Assembly: GCA_002709385.1 (NCBI GenBank)
Contig: PAQS01000024.1
Coordinates: forward strand, 1 to 64,000
DNA length: 64,000 nucleotides
Source of the DNA: Waddliaceae bacterium
GTDB taxonomy: Bacteria > Chlamydiota > Chlamydiia > Chlamydiales > GCA-2709385
Direction: 5' to 3'
Shown here: positions 1 to 7,725 of the stretch, piece by piece
Position numbering within the stretch: the first letter of the stretch is position 1
How the letters are laid out: every line of letters begins with the position of its first letter
Made by a program: the position numbers and the translations under genes
Notes under the pieces: generated by a model
The model's database searches: none
What the model saw: the letters and a program-made list of their open reading frames with translations, nothing else
What the model was told of the DNA's origin: nothing

Positions 1-54
1 CCACGTTGTCCACGTTGTCCACGTTGTCCACGTTGTCCACGTTGTCCACGTTTC
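1..54. repeat. 9-bp tandem repeat, five full units
   Basis: The 9-mer CCACGTTGT is repeated five times without a mismatch (1-45), followed by a partial sixth unit. It touches the window edge, so the array may be longer. The period is a multiple of three, so it could encode a tripeptide repeat; the minus-strand reading is described in the next entry. Such arrays vary in copy number by slippage. Confidence 0.95.
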
Positions 55-59
55 CCCAT
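1..59 (-). CDS. possible start of a tripeptide-repeat protein, cut by the window edge
   Basis: On the minus strand an ATG at 59 opens a frame that runs off the left edge and reads Met, Gly-Lys-Arg, then repeated Gly-Gln-Arg triplets. A weak AGG-containing site lies about nine bases upstream. Gly at every third position is collagen-like, but the arginine load could equally suggest nucleic-acid binding. The plus-strand frame 1 is also open across the repeat, so the coding sense is not settled. Only about 19 codons are visible and no family can be assigned. Confidence 0.25.
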   Translation of the reverse strand, partial: MGKRGQRGQRGQRGQRGQR

Positions 60-106
60 GATAAGACCTATAAAAAAAAATCGAAAGCTCAAGCAGGGTG
101 GCAAAT

Positions 107-135
107 TTGCATCGCATTTTTTGGCGTTTTATGAT
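107..135 (+). promoter_or_regulatory. sigma70-like promoter for the 162 gene
   Basis: TTGCAT (107-112), a 17-base spacer and TATGAT (130-135) match the housekeeping -35/-10 pattern. Transcription would begin near 142, giving a leader of about 20 bases before the methyltransferase start at 162. Confidence 0.55.
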
Positions 136-161
136 AGGATCTTCCTCCAAATCAGGGGTTA

Positions 162-953
162 ATGACAATTATGGCGAATCGACGAAGTGCAGCTCCAAGT
201 AGCTGGGAAAAAGTAGGTAAATGGTATCACGAATTAGTGGGGAAAGATGGTCATTATTACCATAAAGCAATTATTTTACCTTCTATGCTTCGCCTGTTAG
301 ATATTAAAAACCCCCGTGAAGCTCAACTTGTAGATATTGGATGTGGACAAGGTATTCTATCTAGAATTTTACCTAAAGGTGTCAGATATACAGGTGTAGA
401 TGCTTCGCAAACCCTTTTAAAACAAGCTCGTAAGGCTGCTCACCCTTCTTGTGAATTTGTTCTTGCTGATGCAACCAAAGAGTTTCCCTTGAAAGAAGAA
501 GGCTTTTCACATGGAGCATTCATCTTATCTCTTCAAAATATGGCAGATCCAGAAGCTGCACTTCGCAATGCTTCTAAGCTCTTAGCTCCAGGGGGGCGTC
601 TAGTATTGATTCTTAACCATCCTTGTTTTCGTATTCCAAGACAAAGCTCATGGAATATTGATCTTGAAAACAAGCAACAGTCTCGAGATATCAAACGCTA
701 CATGAGTTCTCTAGAAATTCCCATGCAAGCAAACCCAAGCAAAGGTAAAAAGTCTGTAACAACTTATTCTTATCATTATCCACTTTCACGAATTGTTACT
801 GCTTTGTCACAAGCAGGTCTTCTCGTTGCAGAAATGGAGGAGTGGTGCTCAGATAAAACAAGTACAGGGAAAAATAGAGCAATGGAGAATAGAGCTCGAA
901 ATGAAATTCCTCTATTCATGGCAATTGTAGCTCAAAAACCTTATAAAAAATAA
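162..953 (+). CDS. class I SAM-dependent methyltransferase
   Basis: Soluble cytoplasmic methyltransferase of 263 residues. The SAM-binding motif I (VDIGCGQG, residues 57-64) is followed by an acidic residue ending strand 2 (YTGVD, D80) and a motif II-like ADAT segment near 100. An APGGRLVL stretch is typical of the post-motif III loop in UbiE/Methyltransf_11 proteins. The substrate cannot be read from the sequence. ATG at 162 sits only three bases after an AGGGG; ATG at 171 is a reasonable alternative start nine bases downstream. It is transcribed alone from the promoter at 107-135 and converges on the MFS gene. Confidence 0.85.
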   Translation: MTIMANRRSAAPSSWEKVGKWYHELVGKDGHYYHKAIILPSMLRLLDIKNPREAQLVDIGCGQGILSRILPKGVRYTGVDASQTLLKQARKAAHPSCEFVLADATKEFPLKEEGFSHGAFILSLQNMADPEAALRNASKLLAPGGRLVLILNHPCFRIPRQSSWNIDLENKQQSRDIKRYMSSLEIPMQANPSKGKKSVTTYSYHYPLSRIVTALSQAGLLVAEMEEWCSDKTSTGKNRAMENRARNEIPLFMAIVAQKPYKK

Positions 954-1005
954 GAATACCCGATTTGGATTGATAGAGAAGGGGCTTTTCAATAGTAGGT
1001 TGATT

Positions 1006-2187
1006 TCACGAATGTTTAGTGCAGATAAAATAAATACAGAAACTTAGGCTGGCAAAAGCGAGAAGAACAAAAATAAAAGAGTCGATAATCGATAGAGGAA
1101 GATGGCTCATAAGGTAAAGAGCGATAAGCGCGGAACCTAGATTAATAAATGACATGTAACCCGATACTTTTTCACTGTGATAAGATGAACGAATAATAGC
1201 CTGTGCAGCTAATGGGTACATCACTCCACTCAACAAGAAAAGAAAAAATACTGAGACAAAATATACAATATGATTTTCTCCAATACTAAGATTAAAAAAT
1301 TGGAGACTCATCAGAGTCATAACAAAGAAAGCTAGACTTAGTAAAATCAAAGATGCTTGTGTTATATATTGCCTAAGTCTATCCGACACAAACTTACTAA
1401 GAATCATTCCTAAGCCACCAAGTATACTCCATTTTCCATAAGCATCAGCATCTAAACCTAGGTCAATCATGGAGTAGATTGCCGAACTCGAGAAATAACA
1501 GTAGCCTACAGCTGAAAACAAACCCATCAATAGAGAATGCTTGATAAGATGCCAGTAATGAATAGTTGTAGGAGAGGTATACTTAGTAGTAGCTTCCTTA
1601 GGCTTTGTATCTTTAAGTGTAAAGACGCTTAAACATGAAAGAACTCCATGTAAGAACAAAGCGTAGAAAATAAAGACGACAGAAGTGTAGTAGATCAGGT
1701 AGCTTCCAATAAGAATAGAGGAAAAAATAGATAGGGTAAAACTTGTCAGGCTCCAAGATAAAACATAGTCTGATTTTTCTTTTGAAAACTGATTCTTAAT
1801 CAGATTAAATGCACAAGTCAATCCTGATGAAAGCCCAATAGAAGAAACAAACCGTCCCAATAACATCAGGTAAAAATTGCTCAAAAAGAGAGAGAAAAGA
1901 CTAATAAGAACGCCTGCTAGATTGATCAACAAGCCGCTTTTTATTAGTTTAATTGGGGAATATTTCTCGCTTAGATGTCCATACACAAGTTGTCCGATCA
2001 AATATCCCAGTAAGTAAATTATAACAACAGACTGTGTAAATTGACTTGAAGTATTAAAATAAAACTGTAAATGAATCATTGCAGGAGAAATGAATCCAGC
2101 TGAAAATGAACCAATACTAAGGTAGCTCATTATCAAAATAATGACATGATTAGTTTTAAAATAATTTGAAATTCGCTCTAAAAGCAT
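1006..2187 (-). CDS. MFS transporter, 12 membrane segments
   Basis: A 393-residue hydrophobic protein with about twelve predicted membrane segments and the short polar loop GHLSEKYSPIK between segments 2 and 3, the position of MFS motif A (GxLaDrxGrr). General organisation resembles Bcr/CflA-type drug or metabolite exporters. It starts nine bases after the formyltransferase stop, so the two are almost certainly co-transcribed. Its codons are rich in A and T compared with most of the window. An export role for a product modified by the neighbouring formyltransferase is inference only. Confidence 0.85.
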   Translation of the reverse strand: MLLERISNYFKTNHVIILIMSYLSIGSFSAGFISPAMIHLQFYFNTSSQFTQSVVIIYLLGYLIGQLVYGHLSEKYSPIKLIKSGLLINLAGVLISLFSLFLSNFYLMLLGRFVSSIGLSSGLTCAFNLIKNQFSKEKSDYVLSWSLTSFTLSIFSSILIGSYLIYYTSVVFIFYALFLHGVLSCLSVFTLKDTKPKEATTKYTSPTTIHYWHLIKHSLLMGLFSAVGYCYFSSSAIYSMIDLGLDADAYGKWSILGGLGMILSKFVSDRLRQYITQASLILLSLAFFVMTLMSLQFFNLSIGENHIVYFVSVFFLFLLSGVMYPLAAQAIIRSSYHSEKVSGYMSFINLGSALIALYLMSHLPLSIIDSFIFVLLAFASLSFCIYFICTKHS

Positions 2188-2196
2188 CCTGCTGGT

Positions 2197-3120
2197 CTAT
2201 TTTGAAATCATAAAATGAAGCAAAGGGCTTTCACTAGGTCTTGTGAACTTGTATTTATTTTCTACAATAGGCTCTTCTAGGAATTTTTTTATGTCTTTTT
2301 TTATTTGTGAATTGACTGATATAGAATCGATTTTTTCTCTGTTTTTAGATTGATGTCTCTTTAAAGCCTCTTGAATGATATTTTTTGCCATATATGCCGT
2401 AGCAGAGGTAGCTTTTTCGTAAATAAGCATTCTCTTTGTGAAATCATCAACAGTTTTATCTTGGAGCGAAATATTGATAGGAATAGATTTAGCAGCCAGT
2501 TTTCCACCATCAACTACGTCACTAACATGGTGAAGATTCATAAATGTAAATGGATCGTTATTTTTCAGCATATGATTGAAAGGGTCTACCCCTCTGTATT
2601 TTTCTGTTTCCAACTCAAGACCTGGATGAAAATTAAAACACCCATAACAAGCTTTTTTTATGATATTTTCAGAAAGAATTTGTCCAAAACCCGCAACAAG
2701 AATTAAATCAATATTTAGTTTGTTGAAAAACGATAAAAAATAATTGCTTTTTATAGAACCGGTATAAAAGTTAATACTGTTTGAGGTTGAAGTGTTTTTT
2801 ATGTCTAAAAATATAAGTTCTCTTTCTTCTTCATTATAGTGTTTCCAGTGCCTTTTATTTTTATTAATTCTTGAGAATTTAGATGTAGGATCATCTGTGA
2901 CAACTAGAGAGATGTTACAATCCATTTTACTTTCTATATCAGACACTATCTGCTTAAGTGCTAGATAGCCAAATGAATATGCGCAAAAAAGACAAATATT
3001 TAGACGCGTATTGTTGAGATCGGATTTAAGAGGGTTGTATATAATTAATTCCCCCCAATTATCATCTTCGATATCACGCATAGAAACTATTTTGAATGCA
3101 TCTCTTTTGTTTGGGTTCAT
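2197..3120 (-). CDS. formyltransferase-domain protein
   Basis: A 307-residue protein with the catalytic signature of the Fmt/PurN hydrolase-like formyltransferase fold: FNFHPG gives N163 and H165, KYRGVDP follows at 174-180 where Fmt has RYRGAAP, and VVDGG supplies D204. These match the Asn-His-Asp triad that moves formyl groups from 10-formyl-tetrahydrofolate. The first 40 residues are not part of the fold and the Fmt C-terminal tRNA-binding domain is not recognisable, so it is unlikely to be the housekeeping initiator-tRNA enzyme. Formylation of an amine or hydroxylamine on a small molecule or sugar is more likely. AGGA lies seven bases before ATG 3120. The leader 3121-3324 is very A+T-rich with no gene. 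Confidence 0.75.
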   Translation of the reverse strand: MNPNKRDAFKIVSMRDIEDDNWGELIIYNPLKSDLNNTRLNICLFCAYSFGYLALKQIVSDIESKMDCNISLVVTDDPTSKFSRINKNKRHWKHYNEEERELIFLDIKNTSTSNSINFYTGSIKSNYFLSFFNKLNIDLILVAGFGQILSENIIKKACYGCFNFHPGLELETEKYRGVDPFNHMLKNNDPFTFMNLHHVSDVVDGGKLAAKSIPINISLQDKTVDDFTKRMLIYEKATSATAYMAKNIIQEALKRHQSKNREKIDSISVNSQIKKDIKKFLEEPIVENKYKFTRPSESPLLHFMISK

Positions 3121-3324
3121 TTTAATTCCTGTTAGTGAAGTTGTATAAATAGTTTAATTTAAAAAATTTTTGTTTTCAAATTTAAATTGTTTATTTGTTG
3201 GTTTTTACTGCAGGTAAAAGTATAGGTATATTGATAAAATTTAAAATTATTCAATATAAGTTCTTGGTATTGTGTTAGTTAATTTTGAATTATTATTCTT
3301 AATAAGTTCTTTGGAAGATGATAT

Positions 3325-4338
3325 CTAACAACATTTTCCTTCTGATAAGATCTTGTCTAATTGGAATTGATCTTTTGTTAATTTTTTTAAAAGATGAACC
3401 ATGCCGTTTGAATAAGCAATGGAAGCTTGATAAGGGGCTTGTTTTGGGTATCCGGTATTGTTTGTGACAATAACATCATTTCCTAGGATAAGAGTTTTAT
3501 CGTTCATGCTTCCTTCTACATTTCCCCCTTCGGTTCTTGCTAGGTCGGCGACAACAGTACCTTTTTGCATGATGGAAAGAGTCTCTTTGTTGATCAGTAT
3601 AGGAGCGGGCATTTTTCTTTGACGAGCTGAGCATAAAACTAAATCAGCGTCTTTCAGATGCTTTTGTATCCAAGTAAGCTGTTCGCTTTTATTTTCGGGC
3701 ATAACAGAGTATTTTGCTCCGAGGTTTTCAATTTCATTTCGATGTGTTTCTTGTCTACCTATAGCGAGCACAGATAGGTTTTTTTTCACTCCAGCACGAA
3801 TAGCAGATTTACCGACAGCACCAGTTCCAAGTACTACAAGTTTTTGCGGGCTGGGACGTTGACATATCTTTATCATATGATCAAGAGCGATACTTCCTGT
3901 GAGTTCACTCATTACAGCTAAGATATTTATGGGGTCATTGTCACTTAATTGTAGTTGGTCTAGAGAGAGTCCGCTAACTCCACAATTTTCCCATTCGCTA
4001 ATATGAGGGGTCGTTTGGTCAAGAGGATCTAAAAACCCAATCATGAGGGTAGTAGGAGAAAGGGTTTTATTTTCGAGAATTTCTCGTGCTCGTTGCGCTC
4101 GTTTAACCCGTAGCACAAGATCAACGTTATGAAATAAGTCAGTGAGTTGTTCGTCAGGTTTACGGATTTCTCCACCGGCTTTCTTGTATGCATTGTCAGA
4201 AAAACCCGCAGCAAGTCCCGCATCAGATTCGATAATAACTTGATGCCCTAAGCTTTTGACCTTGCGAACATCATCAGGAACAAGTGCAACACGCTGTTCG
4301 CCTTTTCGAGTTTCTTTGACAATGAAAATAGTACTCAT
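3325..4338 (-). CDS. alanine dehydrogenase / transhydrogenase alpha-like NAD(P)-binding protein
   Basis: A 337-residue soluble protein of the AlaDh/PNT superfamily. The N-terminus (KETRKGEQRVALVP, residues 8-21) is the classic entry of alanine dehydrogenases and PntA. The Rossmann motif GTGAVG is at 171-176 and SELTG lies before it. It lacks the membrane helices of full-length PntA and no pntB is adjacent. It may be a stand-alone dehydrogenase or a diverged transhydrogenase subunit. A TTG at 4350 would extend it by four residues, but ATG 4338 has GGAG at the right spacing and is chosen. It follows the 4396-5136 gene by 57 bases on the same strand. Confidence 0.8.
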   Translation of the reverse strand: MSTIFIVKETRKGEQRVALVPDDVRKVKSLGHQVIIESDAGLAAGFSDNAYKKAGGEIRKPDEQLTDLFHNVDLVLRVKRAQRAREILENKTLSPTTLMIGFLDPLDQTTPHISEWENCGVSGLSLDQLQLSDNDPINILAVMSELTGSIALDHMIKICQRPSPQKLVVLGTGAVGKSAIRAGVKKNLSVLAIGRQETHRNEIENLGAKYSVMPENKSEQLTWIQKHLKDADLVLCSARQRKMPAPILINKETLSIMQKGTVVADLARTEGGNVEGSMNDKTLILGNDVIVTNNTGYPKQAPYQASIAYSNGMVHLLKKLTKDQFQLDKILSEGKCC

Positions 4339-4395
4339 ACCAAACTCCAAGTAGAAAGGATATGGTTGAGTACTATAGCAAAGACTGAAATTTAT

Positions 4396-5136
4396 CTAGA
4401 CAGTGCTAGGAGCTAGGAGGGGATGAGCAAAAACTTCATGCATATTCACCATAAGCTGTTCTGTACTCAATCCTGTATGTTCCATTAAAGCGTTGTGTAA
4501 AGTAGACCAACTAGGGCACAGATCTTTATCGCGAATAATCTCTTCTTCAGAAGCATTGTATTCTTGATAAAACGTTAAAAAAGTTCCCCAGGGAGATCTT
4601 TGGATCCATTTCATATGCCTTTTCATCTGAAACGTTTCCATCCACTTCTCAAGCTCTTTTCTTAGAGGGCCCTCTTTACGTGCATTTGTAAACTCTTTAT
4701 GAACAATGTCCATACCATCCATTAAAGGATAAGCAAAAGCACGGCGATATTTAGCTTTTTCATCTGACTGCAAAAATGTTTCATCTAGAATAAGCTCAAC
4801 ATCTAGCTCGTGGGCAACTTTTCCAAAGTCAATTCCACAAAAATCGATGTATCTTTTTTGGATTTCTAAAGCATAAGGATCTTGATCTGCAATACGCTCT
4901 TCTAGTTTCTCCATAGCGAGAGACCAGTTTTCAAGCTCTAGCATAGAAATAAGATAGCTTTTTTCTTCTAAATTTTGGATCCAAGTCTCAAAAGTAGAAA
5001 ACCCTGTTTTTTTCCAAGTATTCATACGAGCTTCTGTGTGTTTGGACTCGCTTGTTTCTCGATTACAGAGGTTTTGTAAATCAGTCTCAAGTTCTTGGCT
5101 CTTACCATTTAGTATGGGGCAAACATAGACATACAT
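4396..5136 (-). CDS. hypothetical protein, helical
   Basis: A 246-residue protein I do not recognise. It is charged and mostly helical, with no signal peptide or membrane segment, and contains tryptophan-rich patches (WIQRSPWGTF). The start is placed at ATG 5136 because AGGAG lies seven bases upstream; an in-frame GTG at 5205 would add 23 residues with a basic, less convincing sequence. It probably shares a transcript with the downstream dehydrogenase-like gene. The roughly 260 bases between it and the divergent MATE gene are A+T-rich and show no further gene. Confidence 0.65.
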   Translation of the reverse strand: MYVYVCPILNGKSQELETDLQNLCNRETSESKHTEARMNTWKKTGFSTFETWIQNLEEKSYLISMLELENWSLAMEKLEERIADQDPYALEIQKRYIDFCGIDFGKVAHELDVELILDETFLQSDEKAKYRRAFAYPLMDGMDIVHKEFTNARKEGPLRKELEKWMETFQMKRHMKWIQRSPWGTFLTFYQEYNASEEEIIRDKDLCPSWSTLHNALMEHTGLSTEQLMVNMHEVFAHPLLAPSTV

Positions 5137-5396
5137 AAGTGCGCTCCTTCGCTTAAATAAACGGGCATTATGAACTCGGCTATAAAATTGTGTCAATGAA
5201 GGCACTAGGAGCGCGGGTTGGCTAGCTATTGAAGCTTATACGAATAAATAAAAAAGAAGAAATGCTTGCTAAAATTAAAGAAATTATCTTTATTGTGATG
5301 AACACGAAAGAAGGGTGAATAGTCTTATCGGTGGGGAAAACCTGCTTAAGATATAATCTAAAGATTTTTTTGTTTTATATCTTCGAAATGTAACAC

Positions 5397-6809
5397 TTGA
5401 AATATCCTTCAATCGAAAAGAGTACAAGTATCACGCTAGATAGAAAAGCGAGGATAATCCCAGTGCTTACTTTCACTAGAAGATTTAAGTCATCAATCCC
5501 TCTCTTTTCTCTCGCTTCCATATGGAGAGAATCTAAGCATTTAATCGATATTGCAGCTCCTTTGATCTTATCGCAATTGGTTATGATCTGTATGGGCCTA
5601 ATCGATACGTGTTTTTTAGCTGATATGGGGGTAGCTGAAATAGCTGGTGCTGGTTTAGGGATCCATTGTTTTCGCTTGGGGGCTTCTATTCTAGGTGGAG
5701 CGATGTCAATACTAGGAGTGTATACTTTTCAAGGGCATTCTAAAAATCCCATCAATGATGGTTTATGGTTTGCTCTATTTCTTTCTTTTTTTTACCTTCT
5801 TGGATTATTCGCTGCTCCCACAGTCCTTTCTTTTTGTGGACAAGATGCGAAATCTTTAGCTCTAGCGAAAATATATTTAAAACCCTTGTATTGGGCTACA
5901 TTCCCTTATTTAGCGTATTGTGCTGGTAGACAGGTATTTGTTGTTCAAAAACGTACGCGATTTTTGTTTTATATTTCGTTAGGGGGGCTTTTTTGTAATT
6001 ACCTTGGTAATTCAGTTTTGGCTCCTATATACGGTATAAAAGGCATTGCTTGGGTTACTACCTTTTCTTATCTTGCTATATTTGTTTTACAGTGGATGGT
6101 TTTAGGGTTAAGACAGTCAATAGGGAAACCTTCATGGACAAATATAAAAGAGTTGCTGAACTTGGGTTTGCCTGTTTCTGCCACGTGTATGTGTGATATG
6201 GGAATGTTTTTTATGCATGCATTACTTGTGGGTTCTTTTGGCTTTGTGGCTCTGGCTGGACACCAAATCGTATTACAATGGGTTTTTCTTACTTATATTG
6301 TCCCTTATGCACTCAGTATGGCTCTCAGTATTCGTGTGGCAGAGTTTCGAAAAGAGGTATCTGGAATAGGAGATGTTGCCGCTCTATTTTCTGCGATTTT
6401 ATTAGGTGAGTTATTTATTTCTTTTTGCATTCTTGGGATTATCTTTTGGCCAGAAGTGTTTCCTAGGCATTTTTTGGATATGAATCTTGATGGACAAGAC
6501 GCGTTATTGCGAAAGATCGTATCTCTATGGCCTTTTGTTTGTGGATTTCAAGTTTTAAATAGTTTGCAGGTTCTTCTTCAAGGATGGATGCGGGGAATGC
6601 GCGAGACAAGAAGTACCTTTTTTGTATGTTTCTTATCTTATTGGGTTTTAGGTCTTCCTTTTGCTTTTTGTCTATCGCAATATTTCGGAGTTCGTGGTAC
6701 CTGGCTAGGTTTAAGTTCTGGTTTATTGCTGTTTTGTGTTTGGCAATTTTATCGTTTCTCTCATAAGCTTCATCAAAGATATCAAAAACGGTTAGTTCTT
6801 ACTCATTAA
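5397..6809 (+). CDS. MATE-family multidrug exporter (NorM-like)
   Basis: An inner-membrane protein of 470 residues with twelve hydrophobic segments. The MATE N-terminal pattern is present (IAAPLILSQL, then a conserved DTCFLADMG in the second helix), followed by GLGIHCF. MATE proteins export cationic compounds coupled to Na+ or H+. The first 50 residues are a basic, atypical extension beginning at a TTG codon, and no strong ribosome site precedes it. The true start may lie further inside, shortly before the SIWRESKHL segment at about residue 41. It converges with the zinc-ribbon gene of the dab operon, 31 bases away. Confidence 0.85.
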   Translation: MKYPSIEKSTSITLDRKARIIPVLTFTRRFKSSIPLFSLASIWRESKHLIDIAAPLILSQLVMICMGLIDTCFLADMGVAEIAGAGLGIHCFRLGASILGGAMSILGVYTFQGHSKNPINDGLWFALFLSFFYLLGLFAAPTVLSFCGQDAKSLALAKIYLKPLYWATFPYLAYCAGRQVFVVQKRTRFLFYISLGGLFCNYLGNSVLAPIYGIKGIAWVTTFSYLAIFVLQWMVLGLRQSIGKPSWTNIKELLNLGLPVSATCMCDMGMFFMHALLVGSFGFVALAGHQIVLQWVFLTYIVPYALSMALSIRVAEFRKEVSGIGDVAALFSAILLGELFISFCILGIIFWPEVFPRHFLDMNLDGQDALLRKIVSLWPFVCGFQVLNSLQVLLQGWMRGMRETRSTFFVCFLSYWVLGLPFAFCLSQYFGVRGTWLGLSSGLLLFCVWQFYRFSHKLHQRYQKRLVLTH

Positions 6810-6840
6810 TTTTCACCTCCGGCTACTAGAGCGACACATA

Positions 6841-7725
6841 TCATGGATTACAAAAATTACAGTATGTAGGGTTAGCGAACTCTAAACCATCTTTACGTGC
6901 TTTCTTCTCTTGATGGTCGCATTTGGTGCAGCCAAAAATTTCTGATTTCATTTGTTCTGTAGCAGAACCACATGCAGAGCATATTAAGCCGTATTCTTGT
7001 CCTATTTTTCCCCGGGCAGGAGTCTCGCAGTTTGGGCACTGGGCTTGAAGCTGCTCAGCTAATTTTTCTGCCAATTTAGCAATTACAGACATGCGTGAAG
7101 GGTTAAATTGTGCGCGCATATCGGTTTCGACCCAAACCTTCTGATCCGATGAACACTTCATACACTCAGTAAACGCTGCCTCTAAATCATCTACTGAATC
7201 AATACCTTTAAATATAGGGCTTTGCTCTGTTCGGATATTTGGACGCATGATGAGGGCGTGTGAAGGAAATAGCGCCTTCTCAGCAAAAGCCTTTAGCTCT
7301 TCAAGAGAGTTTATTTCTTTTGCATTGTAGTTCGTTTTTTCACTCATATGAGATACATGCAAATGAAAATCATGTTTGCGATCAATGAGATACAAAATTT
7401 CGTGATCGCATTGTAAGAAGGGAATGTAAGGATGTGGACCAAAACTTCCTTCACTTGCAAGAACATACTCGACTTTGTCACCAAGAATTTCTAGAGCTAG
7501 CTCGCATTTTTTTTGGGCACATTCTAGAGCCGTACCTTGGCGTTTTACCTCACCTGAAAATGTGCCTAGCTGGTCCGTATCCAGAGTGTATTCTACAACG
7601 CTTGCTTCCAATTTTTCCGAAAATATAGGAGCGATTGCAATGGATTTAGCATGCTTTGTTGCTAATACAAAACAATCCCCGCTATAGCAAGATAGGCTTT
7701 TTTTTTCTAATGCAGCTTGCTCCAT
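6841..7725 (-). CDS. zinc-ribbon protein of the dab operon (DUF6671-like)
   Basis: A 294-residue soluble protein whose C-terminal 60 residues hold four cysteine pairs (CPNC, CSAC, CTKC, CNFC) arranged as two zinc ribbons. The N-terminal 220 residues look globular, with several His/Asp-rich patches. From memory it resembles the family named DUF6671; I could not verify this. Its start overlaps the end of dabA by 19 bases, so it is translationally coupled to the carbon-uptake operon. A role as accessory or metal-handling factor for DabA, itself a zinc protein, is inference. Confidence 0.7.
   Translation of the reverse strand: MEQAALEKKSLSCYSGDCFVLATKHAKSIAIAPIFSEKLEASVVEYTLDTDQLGTFSGEVKRQGTALECAQKKCELALEILGDKVEYVLASEGSFGPHPYIPFLQCDHEILYLIDRKHDFHLHVSHMSEKTNYNAKEINSLEELKAFAEKALFPSHALIMRPNIRTEQSPIFKGIDSVDDLEAAFTECMKCSSDQKVWVETDMRAQFNPSRMSVIAKLAEKLAEQLQAQCPNCETPARGKIGQEYGLICSACGSATEQMKSEIFGCTKCDHQEKKARKDGLEFANPTYCNFCNP

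Noticed and set aside
2197-3120. Housekeeping methionyl-tRNA formyltransferase
   Set aside because: The N-terminus and C-terminal domain do not match Fmt, no def gene is adjacent and it pairs with an MFS exporter.
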